From Candidatus Poribacteria bacterium (GTDB lineage Bacteria > Poribacteria > WGA-4E > WGA-3G), in the NCBI GenBank assembly GCA_022825825.1, contig JAJDWA010000073.1, forward strand, positions 1 through 35,624: a DNA stretch of 35,624 nt, read 5' to 3'. Positions 24,768 through 32,581 of the stretch are shown in pieces (positions within the stretch are counted from its first letter, which is position 1; the number at the start of each line of letters is the position of its first letter). A program made the translations under genes and the position numbers. The notes under the pieces were generated by a model. That model did no database searches and was not told the DNA's origin. It worked only from the letters and a program-made list of their open reading frames with translations.

Positions 24768-27749
24768 CTATTTCCGTGCTTCAGGGGTGACTTTCAACTC
24801 TATCTCTTTCCCATCACGTATCACAGCAATCTCAATAGCTTCACCGATTTTCACCGCATCAAGCGCGTATGTTAAATCATAGATATTTTCTATCTTTTTC
24901 GTGCCAAGTTTGACGATAACATCCCCGCCTTTTAATCCTGCTTTTTCGGCAGGACCGCCAGCGACAACGCCAGAGAGTTTAACACCCGCGTCTTCGGTAG
25001 TATAATCAGGAATAGTACCTAAATATGCGCGTAACGTCCCACGACTACCCTGTTCAGGTTTGTTCCGTTCCACTTTTACGTATTCTGGTCGCGTGTCCGC
25101 GCTAATTAGGTCTGAAACAATCCCATAAGCGAGACTTGAGATACGTTCTAAACCGGCATAGTTCAGTGTTTCAGGATCATCTGATGGACGGTTATAGTTC
25201 TTGTGTAAACCGGTGAAGAAACTGAGGACAGGAACATTTTTCGGATAGAACGCTGTTACATCTGTTGGCATATACGGATCTTTTTGTAGTGTCAGATTAA
25301 AACCGACAAGCACATTCCGTTTTTCAATTAACTTTGTCCAAATAGGCGAGGATCCGATGCCTTGCAGGACAAGCTTGTTATTGCGGAGACGTCCCACCAT
25401 ATCAAAGTTGATGTAGGCTGCAACGTCCTTTAAAGGAAGTACAGGATCGTTCACAAAATGGGTGGACCCGATGAGTCCGAGTTCTTCACCTGACCATAAC
25501 GCGAAGATAACACCTCTCTTAAATTTTTCCGGCTGAATTTTACGTTCTTCACTGAACATCTCTGCTAATTTTAGGACAACAGCAGAGCCAGAAGCGTTAT
25601 CATCAGCTCCGTTATGGATTTGTGTTTTTTCTTCTCCTTTCGCGAGTGATCCGACCTCACCGTAACCGATATGATCGTAGTGTGCACCAACAATAATATA
25701 TTCGCTTTCTTCAGTGCCACTACTTGGCGGAAGCATCGCGAGAACATTGTTATCTGTTTTCTTAATCTTTTCAATGGAGGCAGCTATCTTGATTTTAACA
25801 TCGGGCAACGGAAATTGTCCGACAAAGTGCGGATTTTCATCGTCAAGTCCGGTCTGTACCGCTTTCAAGTCTTTGCCTGCTTGTGCTAAGAGAGCATTTG
25901 CGACAGTATGGGTAATAGAACCAGCGATAATGCCGGAATCAGCACTGCCGCTGTCAAAGTTAAGTGGGATTATCTTGCCAGCGTTTGGTGAATTCGGACC
26001 AGCAACAATAAGGAATGCTTTGGCACCGTTTTCTCGTGCCTGTACTGCCTTATAACGTATTCCCGCATACCGAATCAATTGCTGTCGGCGTTCAGCCTTC
26101 ACGCCTTCTGGAACGTAACGTAGTGCAACAACAATCTTATCCTTTACATCTATACCAGCGTAAGAATTATAACCTTCGCCTGCTTCTCCGGGAGCTACTA
26201 ACCCATATCCAACAAACACAACTTCACCCTCAACGACACCGTTACTTGAGAAAGAGAGGGGTAAAAAATCCTGCTCTACCATGAATTCAAGCTGCTCCTC
26301 AGTACCCTCTATTTTGCGTGTGAGATAGAAGCGATTCTCATTTGGTATAATCTTACTCCCAGCATTAAATTCAAAAGTTTGGAAATAACCGCCTTCCTCA
26401 CCAGCAGGTTGTAGGTTAAATTTGGAAAATTGTTCAACAATGTAATCCGCAGCGCGTTTTGAACCTTTAGAACCGGTCATCCTGCCTTCTAAAGCGTCAT
26501 CAGCAAGAAATTCAACATGTTGCTGAATAGTAGTTTTAATTTCATCCGCAAAATCGGTAAACGCTGAATCATCTTCAGTTTCCGCTTCTATAGGTTCTGG
26601 AATTCTTGAGATTTGCCGTCTTGGTGAAATCGAAATCGCTTCCAATGCTGCCTCGTGATTCCATGATGCAAGATAGAGTTGTGAAACCTTTTGATTATTG
26701 CGCGTAGAGGTCCAACACAAACGATTACCATCAGGTGAAAAGACAGGGAGTCCATCAAACCCATCAGTTGAAGTGACCTGAACAGGCTCATGTCTGCCCA
26801 TTGAATCTACAAGATACAACTCAAAATTGGAAAAACCGAGTTTGTTGGAAGCAAAAACGACATAAGCACCACTCGGATGGAAATAGGGTGCCCACGACAT
26901 ACTATCAAAATCGGTCAAACGTTGAATCCCTGATCCGTCTATACGCATCGTGTAAATGTCAGCTGTGCTGCCATCTTTTGAAAAATGCCGCCAAACAATA
27001 TGTTGTCCATCTGGCGTAAAGAAGGGGCCGCCATCGTATCCGGGCGAATCTGTCAAACGTTTCTGATTTGAACCGTCAGCATTCATGATGTAAATTTCAC
27101 CAAAGTAGCTGGGATCAACTTCAAGCTGCTTTAGGTCCTTTGGAGAAAGCTCGCTTTTTGGATATGCATCCCGCAGTGAGCAAAACACAATATATTTGCC
27201 ATCCGGTGAGTATGAACCTTCCGCATCATAGCCGTACGTATCTGTCAGCTGTGTTAAATTACTTCCATCGCGATTTGCAGAGAAGATGTCCATCGCTTCA
27301 TCATAATCCCAGCTATAGCGGCGTTCTTTTCCAGATGCTCGGAATATCAGTTCCTCCTCCTGCTTCGCTTCCGCAAAAACATCATGATGCGTAGAAGCGT
27401 AAAGCACTTCATCGCTACCGGGGCGAAAGAAAGCACACGTTGTTTTTCCAACACCGGGCGAAACACGATGTGTATCTCCTGTCAATAGGTTTAGAAGAAA
27501 AATTTGATAAAACGGGTTGTCAGGCTCGCGTTCACTTTGGAAAATGAGCGAGTTTCCATCTTCAGAGAAATACCCTTCCCCAGCACGTTTCCCATCATAA
27601 GTAAGTTGACGAATATTACTAAGAAATCGTGCTTCTCCAGTAGATTCTATTTCATTTCCTTGAGCATTATTGGGTAGTTCGGCGTTACTCGTTAGAGAAA
27701 TACACATAAATATCGCACATAATAGGCTGATCCATTTGATGCGGGGCAT
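24768..27749 (-). CDS. Secreted TolB-propeller / M28 metallopeptidase / PDZ protein
   Basis: The protein has 993 residues. A signal peptide (about 1-23, ending SNA) is followed by a WD40-like TolB/PD40 propeller (about 45-370; repeats such as SPDGKYIVF, TPDGQHIVW, SPDGNRLCW). Next comes a PA-type inserted segment and an M28 zinc aminopeptidase core (about 400-870), then a PDZ domain (about 895-990). Metal motifs are GAHYDH (His690, Asp692), HNGADDNASGS, SGEELGLIGS and NFDMVGR, with a late GLHKNYNRPSDD supplying the last His. All ligands for a two-zinc site appear present. It likely hydrolyses peptides outside the inner membrane. GGAGGG lies ahead of the ATG. Adding a propeller to M28-PDZ is unusual but not unique. 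Confidence 0.88.
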   Translation of the reverse strand: MPRIKWISLLCAIFMCISLTSNAELPNNAQGNEIESTGEARFLSNIRQLTYDGKRAGEGYFSEDGNSLIFQSEREPDNPFYQIFLLNLLTGDTHRVSPGVGKTTCAFFRPGSDEVLYASTHHDVFAEAKQEEELIFRASGKERRYSWDYDEAMDIFSANRDGSNLTQLTDTYGYDAEGSYSPDGKYIVFCSLRDAYPKSELSPKDLKQLEVDPSYFGEIYIMNADGSNQKRLTDSPGYDGGPFFTPDGQHIVWRHFSKDGSTADIYTMRIDGSGIQRLTDFDSMSWAPYFHPSGAYVVFASNKLGFSNFELYLVDSMGRHEPVQVTSTDGFDGLPVFSPDGNRLCWTSTRNNQKVSQLYLASWNHEAALEAISISPRRQISRIPEPIEAETEDDSAFTDFADEIKTTIQQHVEFLADDALEGRMTGSKGSKRAADYIVEQFSKFNLQPAGEEGGYFQTFEFNAGSKIIPNENRFYLTRKIEGTEEQLEFMVEQDFLPLSFSSNGVVEGEVVFVGYGLVAPGEAGEGYNSYAGIDVKDKIVVALRYVPEGVKAERRQQLIRYAGIRYKAVQARENGAKAFLIVAGPNSPNAGKIIPLNFDSGSADSGIIAGSITHTVANALLAQAGKDLKAVQTGLDDENPHFVGQFPLPDVKIKIAASIEKIKKTDNNVLAMLPPSSGTEESEYIIVGAHYDHIGYGEVGSLAKGEEKTQIHNGADDNASGSAVVLKLAEMFSEERKIQPEKFKRGVIFALWSGEELGLIGSTHFVNDPVLPLKDVAAYINFDMVGRLRNNKLVLQGIGSSPIWTKLIEKRNVLVGFNLTLQKDPYMPTDVTAFYPKNVPVLSFFTGLHKNYNRPSDDPETLNYAGLERISSLAYGIVSDLISADTRPEYVKVERNKPEQGSRGTLRAYLGTIPDYTTEDAGVKLSGVVAGGPAEKAGLKGGDVIVKLGTKKIENIYDLTYALDAVKIGEAIEIAVIRDGKEIELKVTPEARK

Positions 27750-27815
27750 CTCAATCCCTCCAATTTAGCGTTACTTTACCATAGAATTTCTGTTGAGATA
27801 TGGTGATTGCACATA

Positions 27816-28667
27816 TTATAGGTACTCTGCCGCCTTCTGTTTGAGGAATGCGAGTCCATCTGTGGCGAGGCTTTCTGCACTGGGTGCAATGTCACGCCAG
27901 ATACATGTAGCAGCAGCAATCTCTTCAACAGCAGGCGTAAATGACTCAATCACAAGCCATCTGTCGTAGTTCACCTTTGCGAGCGCACCAAACACGCCAT
28001 CCCAATCAACAAGTCCGGTGCCAGGTGTTCCTCTGTCATTTTCGCAACAGTGCATGTGATGTAAGTAATCCCCAGTATTTATAATCGCATCCGCCTGATT
28101 TTTCTCTTCAATGTTCATGTGGAATGTGTCCAGATGCACTTTGAAATATGGACTATCCACCGATTTACAGAGTTTTACGGCATCTTCGGCGATGTTGACA
28201 AAATAGGTTTCAAAGCGATTGAGCGGTTCACTTGCAAGGGTGACACCGTGTTTTCCGCCGAATTCTGCGACATCTTGTAAACCTTCCACACACCATGCCC
28301 ATTCCTGTTCGTTTCTACCACGTCCAACGAGTTTACCGACAGCACTGTACATCGGTCCAACGAGCGTATCAGCACCTAACTCCGCGATAACCTCAATTGT
28401 GCGTTTGAGATAATTTACGCCGTTTTCGCGAATAGCAGGGTCTTCGTCAATTGGGTTTCTATCGCCTGCCATGATGTTACACCCGACGGTTTCCAAACCC
28501 GTATCCTTTAATAATGCTTGCGTGTAGGGAATGTCCACCGTTTCGGGATCAAAAATTGGAATTTCAACACCGTCAAAACCCATTTCAGCAACTTGCGGAA
28601 TCAGGTCTGCGGTTTCTCTATCAAATTTATCTGCCCAGAGTAATAAATTTACACCAAACTTTGGCAT
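27816..28667 (-). CDS. Sugar isomerase/epimerase (xylose isomerase-like TIM barrel)
   Basis: A 283-residue AP endonuclease family 2 barrel resembling D-tagatose/D-psicose 3-epimerases. The four metal ligands fit: Glu in ASEPLNRFE (about 151), Asp in VHLDTFHMN, His in HHMHCCEN and Glu in VIESF. RGTPGTGLVDW is a typical substrate-loop motif. It likely epimerises or isomerises a ketose or inositol-type sugar. AAGGAG lies ahead of the ATG. Many such genes occur in polysaccharide-degrading marine bacteria; the actual substrate is unknown. Confidence 0.85.
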   Translation of the reverse strand: MPKFGVNLLLWADKFDRETADLIPQVAEMGFDGVEIPIFDPETVDIPYTQALLKDTGLETVGCNIMAGDRNPIDEDPAIRENGVNYLKRTIEVIAELGADTLVGPMYSAVGKLVGRGRNEQEWAWCVEGLQDVAEFGGKHGVTLASEPLNRFETYFVNIAEDAVKLCKSVDSPYFKVHLDTFHMNIEEKNQADAIINTGDYLHHMHCCENDRGTPGTGLVDWDGVFGALAKVNYDRWLVIESFTPAVEEIAAATCIWRDIAPSAESLATDGLAFLKQKAAEYL

Positions 28668-28701
28668 TTTTTGTTGTTCTCCTTATCGTATGTTTTTTGG
28701 T

Positions 28702-28730
28702 AGTTTAGCACAAATTGCAAAGCACTTCAA
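28702..28730 (-). promoter_or_regulatory. Candidate promoter of the sugar isomerase gene
   Basis: On the minus strand TTGAAG (28730-28725), a 17-base spacer and TAAACT (28707-28702) with TGC just before the -10. The leader is about 30 bases. Confidence 0.35.
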
Positions 28731-28765
28731 CGTGTATGTGTCAAGTCGTTTAGTGTGAAAAAGTA

Positions 28766-30559
28766 TTAATCTGCATTATACTCAGACGCCAACACGTAAA
28801 GAAAGTGACAAGTTAAATTAACAGCTTTTTTATTATTTTGATCTAATATATCCAGATTGTTCTGATTTTCTGAATCTTCCATGCCATTTAACTCTAACCT
28901 TGAACCTGCAGGTAAGAAAATTGGATCACGGTAATAGTAAATGTCTTGCCATTTAAAGTGAGATGCCTTAATCCAAAGCATTTTAATATGTTCACCTGTT
29001 GGGGTTTTGGCAACAATCCGCATATCTTGTTTATATGTATTGATAGATGGATACACAGCGAAAACATAAACGTCAGATTTAAACTGATATGAAGATATTG
29101 CAATGGATTGATTTAGACTTTTCGTTTTCCCTACCGCGCGGTTCGTCAATGTTGTCCTTCGCAACTGTGCTGTTTTCGGTGTTTTTGAAAAATAGAATCC
29201 TACCCGTAAACCGTTGTGTTCCCGATGATCAGTGTCGTGATATTCTACATTTAAGACTATATGCTTCTCTTTTGGCAACAGATACCCGACACCTTCAGGT
29301 AGAAGGACGGGAGCAAAACCCGGTGTACATACCCCATGTGCGTATGAATTACTTTCACTAATTCTGGGGCTTATTCCAATTGAAATTACATCAGGTCCAT
29401 CAAGACTATCGGTTCGCATTGTAAACATTTTTGCACCAAAGGCTGCCGTAACGCCACGCACCATTTTATTTTTACCTAATTGAAAGTCGATTCCTCGTAC
29501 ATATATATCTTTTCCAAAATTATCTGTGATGACAATTGAGCTGTAGAAATTTCTATATTCCTCGTGGCTATCAATAACCCAATCAGGTTTTCCGAGTGCC
29601 CATGCGCCTGAAGATTGTGCAGTAGGTGAATCTTTGATTTTAGTTCCTTCTGGTGTGCCTGTTTTAACCCAGTTTGTTATCATCTCAATTTCGGTGTCTG
29701 TGAGTCTACGTTCGTTTTTGAACTCGCCGTAACCACGCACCGGTTTCCACGGTGGCATGAGGCGCGCCTGTGTGTATTCAGCTATTTTAGCTGCGTGTGC
29801 TTTCGCATTGTCGTAATTAGTAAGAACAATCGACGCAATTCCATTCTGATGATGGCAGGTTAGACAATTTTTTTGGAGTATGGGTGCGATGTGTTCACTA
29901 TAGGTAGTCTGCTTTTCGGTGGGCAGATCGGGGAGATGGATTGTACATCCGAATGCTGCTGTCTCCTTCACAGGTACAGGTTTCGCATTCAAGAGTGCTA
30001 CGAGTGCGTCTTTCAAATAGCGATGTTTTATCCGTGTTTCGTAGCGATTATCGTCAATTGAACCACGGTAGCGAAGAACACCAGACGTATCAATTAGATG
30101 TGCTTGCGGGGTCATCGTTGCACCGATATGGCGCGCCAAACTTCCATCGGTATCTTTCACAATTAAAAACGGATATTCTGCTCTCGCCAGATATGCCTTG
30201 ACATCATCTACTGAATCGTTTTCGTTGGAATAGACACCGACAAAAGTAACATGTTTATTAGAAAATTCTGTGTGCATCCGCTTTAAGCGCATCGCGTATC
30301 TTTGTGCGACAGGACATTCTGTAGAGAGGAACACAAAAACAACTGGGCCCTGCTGTGAAAGTAAAGATAAGGTCTGCGTGTTCCCTTGCAGTGTCGTAAA
30401 AGTTATATCGGGGAATTTGGATCCGAGTGGTACGCTGTTAGATTGTGGCGATTTCTCTTGGATGACACGGTGTTTTTTTGGTATTGTATAGTTTTCTTGG
30501 GTGTGTCCTACTATTGGTAGAGCAAGTATGAATAAGATAATTGCAATTTTGTGTGTCAT
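28766..30559 (-). CDS. Redoxin / cytochrome c / degenerate Cu-monooxygenase-like protein
   Basis: The protein has 597 residues. A signal peptide (about 1-20) leads into a peroxiredoxin-like domain (about 45-195, STECPVAQRY with one Cys), then a cytochrome c segment with heme motif CLTCH (Cys232, Cys235, His236) and likely axial Met in ARLMPPW. The last 280 residues align by pattern to the copper type II ascorbate-dependent monooxygenase module found in planctomycete redoxin-cytochrome proteins. The copper ligands seem lost: VHHV reads VRGV (367-370), HYTPNG reads EYHDTD (439-), and PHMH reads YPSIN (504-507). It is exported, so it works in the periplasm, perhaps in electron transfer rather than oxygenation. 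There is no clear ribosome site before the ATG. Confidence 0.75.
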   Translation of the reverse strand: MTHKIAIILFILALPIVGHTQENYTIPKKHRVIQEKSPQSNSVPLGSKFPDITFTTLQGNTQTLSLLSQQGPVVFVFLSTECPVAQRYAMRLKRMHTEFSNKHVTFVGVYSNENDSVDDVKAYLARAEYPFLIVKDTDGSLARHIGATMTPQAHLIDTSGVLRYRGSIDDNRYETRIKHRYLKDALVALLNAKPVPVKETAAFGCTIHLPDLPTEKQTTYSEHIAPILQKNCLTCHHQNGIASIVLTNYDNAKAHAAKIAEYTQARLMPPWKPVRGYGEFKNERRLTDTEIEMITNWVKTGTPEGTKIKDSPTAQSSGAWALGKPDWVIDSHEEYRNFYSSIVITDNFGKDIYVRGIDFQLGKNKMVRGVTAAFGAKMFTMRTDSLDGPDVISIGISPRISESNSYAHGVCTPGFAPVLLPEGVGYLLPKEKHIVLNVEYHDTDHREHNGLRVGFYFSKTPKTAQLRRTTLTNRAVGKTKSLNQSIAISSYQFKSDVYVFAVYPSINTYKQDMRIVAKTPTGEHIKMLWIKASHFKWQDIYYYRDPIFLPAGSRLELNGMEDSENQNNLDILDQNNKKAVNLTCHFLYVLASEYNAD

Positions 30560-30606
30560 CGGTTCAGGTATTTACTATCGTTCGTGTAGATTGATGCCAT
30601 AATCAT

Positions 30607-30635
30607 AGTATATCGGTATTGTATATGAACGTCAA
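30607..30635 (-). promoter_or_regulatory. Promoter of the redoxin/cytochrome gene
   Basis: On the minus strand TTGACG (30635-30630), a 17-base spacer and TATACT (30612-30607): 10 of 12 consensus bases. Transcription would begin near 30600, 40 bases ahead of the ATG. Confidence 0.55.
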
Positions 30636-30775
30636 CTGCTTTTTGGTGTTGTCAGTTAAAAACTGTTGTGGTTAGGGCAAACCTATGAAGTGCAATTTCT
30701 TCACCCGTGCACTTTCCTCAACTGTACGGATAAAGAAATACACTTAGGTAGTACTTTTAGATGCAGGTTGTGATT

Positions 30776-31200
30776 TTATATCTGCTCAACACTCAGCGTT
30801 GCCAGTTCACCGTTGAGTTTTGGGTCAAAGTTGAAGGCTTTTTCGCCAGACGATTCAACTACCTCCGTTGTTTATGTTTCCGTGAGGATATAATTCCAAT
30901 GCGTATCAAACGCTTCTGCCACAAGCGCGGATGATGTGTTCAGGCTGAGCTTAATCCAATCAGGCAAGTTAAAATCTACGTCCTTCCGCATATTCTGGAT
31001 TTTGTTAACAAGTTCGCGTGCCATCCCTTCAAGTCCAGGACTTACGCATTCCCCTCGCTTGCGGGGGATAAGGGGGATAAAATCTCGAAAAGGACAAAAT
31101 TCTAAACAAAGATACCCAAATTTGCGTAAGTCCTGAAGTACTTACTCATGCGTTAGTTCCGTTGACAAAGCAACAAATTTCTTTGCGTCCACCTCCTGAA
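30776..31200 (-). pseudogene. ileS: ileS 3'-end relic (C-terminal IleRS), split by a MITE
   Basis: On the minus strand 31200-31136 reads VQEVDAKKFVALSTELTHE, and 31035-30776 reads LEGMARELVNKIQNMRKD, then DVDFNLPDWIKLSL and on to GEKAFNFDPKLNG...LSVEQI. This is the C-terminal tail of a normal type-2 isoleucyl-tRNA synthetase (VALDTELT.EL..EGMARELVN.IQ..RK). A 100-base element interrupts it and shifts the frame, and a TAA falls after NYILTET (about 30873). The 5' part of ileS is absent: the Rpn gene begins there instead. So it is a dead fragment. The tail it represents is the very part missing from the IleRS-like protein at 11204. Confidence 0.82.
31036..31135. repeat. 100-bp MITE with 13-bp perfect inverted ends
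   Basis: CAGGACTTACGCA at 31036-31048 is exactly mirrored by 31123-31135. The inside has cccctcgcttgcggggg and no coding capacity. An ACTT on each side (read on the minus strand) may be the target duplication. It is inserted in the ileS relic. It differs from the TATRGT family, so two mobilisers are implied. Ends of this GGACTTACGCA type are known, as I recall, from cyanobacterial MITEs. Confidence 0.8.
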
Positions 31201-31206
31201 CTCCTG

Positions 31207-32265
31207 TTAGTCGTTATTGTTTTGCAACCCAATTTCATCAATTGTTTCTGCGGTCAATGCTTTGTCAAAGATCAAATCGAGATGGGAGAGACTCTGTATC
31301 GAATCAATCTCGGTGGCAACAGACTCAGGGAGAACATTAAAACGGGATTGAATCAGTTTCATGATTGACTCCCGTTTTGCTTGTGTTCTACCTTCTTCTC
31401 TACCTTCTTCTCTACCTTCCTCTTTGGTAATTTCAATGATTGACTTTGCCATGGTTTCTACCTCCATATCGTGTATTCGCTGATCAATAAGTGTAATCAA
31501 TCTTCTGTGTTCTTCAGGAGGGCGGCGATGTAAGATGAATAAGATGAGATAGATCATCGCTTTACGCCGCTGCGGGGCGTATTCTTCATCAAGTGTCTCG
31601 AAGTATAAAAACGCTTCAAGCATTGCCTCAATTAGCGTTTCCTCGTTAGCATTTTCCTTTTGAAGAACTGTTAGCAACCACCCTAATGAATGGTCAGTTT
31701 TCTTTAGGTCCGCTGCATCTGTTTCATTTACACTTAGAAACAGCGTATCAAATTTTGGAACAAACCGCGCGAGCATATCGGGCATATCCATTATTGACTC
31801 AAGCGTTAGTGGGTTATTCCATCGCTGCTCGCCGGTGTAATATACAATCGGGAGGATCGGGCGGAAACGCCACTGACTTTTAGGCACGTTATCAGATTCC
31901 CATTCCCTGCGTTGGGAATCCCAAATCTGCATCATGTAAAACAGCACTCGGAACCCCATTATCGGGTCAACCGTGGATTGATGCTCAATGAGGATATAGA
32001 TAAGCAGTTCATCTGTTCCCGATTCATTCTGAAACGGCACAGTAAACACCATATCAGACTCCTGTTCGCGCAGCGTGTCAGGAATAAAACTCCTGTTAAT
32101 CTGCGATAGACGACTGAAATCGATATGCGCCGCCAGTTCGCTTGCAAGGATTTCTATCAGGTTCCGGACGTACTCTTTGTCTTCAAACAACCAACGTGTA
32201 CTTCGGTCAGGAAAGGGTTCGATTGGGATGTCGGAAAAATTGAGTATTTCCGGTTCTTTTGCCAT
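31207..32265 (-). CDS. Rpn-family recombination-promoting nuclease / PD-(D/E)XK transposase-like
   Basis: This 352-residue protein is of the Rpn/Transposase_31 family: PD-(D/E)XK nucleases that promote RecA-independent recombination and may act against phages. The core shows DELLIYILIEHQST (Asp ... Glu-x-Gln) and FRVLFYMMQIW. The middle part is helical. Then comes a tandem repeat, EEGR three times, from a near-perfect 12-base repeat (about 31382-31420), and a basic C-terminal helix. The ATG at 32265 lies eight bases after the stop of the small UGA-containing gene, so they may be co-transcribed. There is no good ribosome site. It borders the ileS relic, which suggests it arrived by insertion. 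Confidence 0.85.
   Translation of the reverse strand: MAKEPEILNFSDIPIEPFPDRSTRWLFEDKEYVRNLIEILASELAAHIDFSRLSQINRSFIPDTLREQESDMVFTVPFQNESGTDELLIYILIEHQSTVDPIMGFRVLFYMMQIWDSQRREWESDNVPKSQWRFRPILPIVYYTGEQRWNNPLTLESIMDMPDMLARFVPKFDTLFLSVNETDAADLKKTDHSLGWLLTVLQKENANEETLIEAMLEAFLYFETLDEEYAPQRRKAMIYLILFILHRRPPEEHRRLITLIDQRIHDMEVETMAKSIIEITKEEGREEGREEGRTQAKRESIMKLIQSRFNVLPESVATEIDSIQSLSHLDLIFDKALTAETIDEIGLQNNND
31382..31423 (-). repeat. 12-bp coding tandem repeat (EEGR) in the Rpn gene
   Basis: Three consecutive units of about gaagaaggtaga encode EEGREEGREEGR. Such a repeat can slip in steps of four residues without a frameshift. Similar Glu-Gly-Arg runs are frequent in this protein family. Confidence 0.75.
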
Positions 32266-32273
32266 AGTCTTTA

Positions 32274-32516
32274 TTACATTAATGCATCTTGCACAGCCTC
32301 AGGTAACTCAACCCCACTTGGATCAATATCAATCGGATAATCAGAACCGTAAGTCTCCACAAAATCGTCAAAGGTGACGTTATCTACACGTGCTAAATCA
32401 TCACTGGGATGAACAAGTCATACACCAAAACAACCGTCACGACCAACGAGATCAAGGGCCTCTCTCTCAATCGGAAATTGCGTCAACGGATTATTGCAAT
32501 CTGGGCAGGGTAACAC
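32274..32516 (-). CDS. Small CxxC protein with in-frame UGA (candidate selenoprotein)
   Basis: If the TGA at 32420-32418 is read through, this is an 80-residue protein: MLPCPDCNNPLTQF... GRDGCFGV-U33-LVHPSDD ... DALM. It starts with GTG, with AAGGAG eight bases upstream, and ends at TAA 32276-32274, eight bases before the Rpn gene. Cys4-x2-Cys7 looks like half a zinc ribbon, and Cys29 sits four residues before U33, so a Cys/Sec redox pair is possible. The acidic C-terminal half (FDDFVETYGSDYPIDIDPSG) stays fully open and protein-like after the UGA, which argues against a decayed gene. A hairpin with a G-starting loop follows the UGA. I do not recognise the family. It lies directly behind the UGA-containing MoeB-like gene. 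Confidence 0.7.
32374..32420 (-). promoter_or_regulatory. Candidate bacterial SECIS of the small gene
   Basis: Counting the UGA as nt 1-3, GUGAUG (17-22) pairs with CGUCAC (42-47), and AUUUA (23-27) with UAGAU (35-39), with a 2-nt AA bulge. The apical loop is GCACGUG (28-34). The loop starts with G and lies 24 nt after the UGA, within the range described for bacterial SECIS elements. It was folded by hand. Confidence 0.5.
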
Positions 32517-32538
32517 GTGAAATTCTCCTTTTTTGAAG

Positions 32539-32566
32539 AGGCACGCTTAGGAAAGCGCGCCTACCT
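32539..32566. repeat. GCGGTT-AGGA-AACCGC type palindrome
   Basis: aggcacgctt and aagcgcgcct form a 10-base stem with one mismatch around agga, then acct. It is the same core as in the MITE-like elements. It lies between the two UGA-containing genes, just upstream of the ribosome site of the second, and might lower its expression. Confidence 0.6.
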
Positions 32567-32581
32567 ATATTACACCAAATA

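Noticed and set aside
30776..31035. ileS fragment as another recoded gene
   Set aside because: Its internal stop is TAA, there is a frameshift at the MITE, and the 5' part is missing. It is a true relic.
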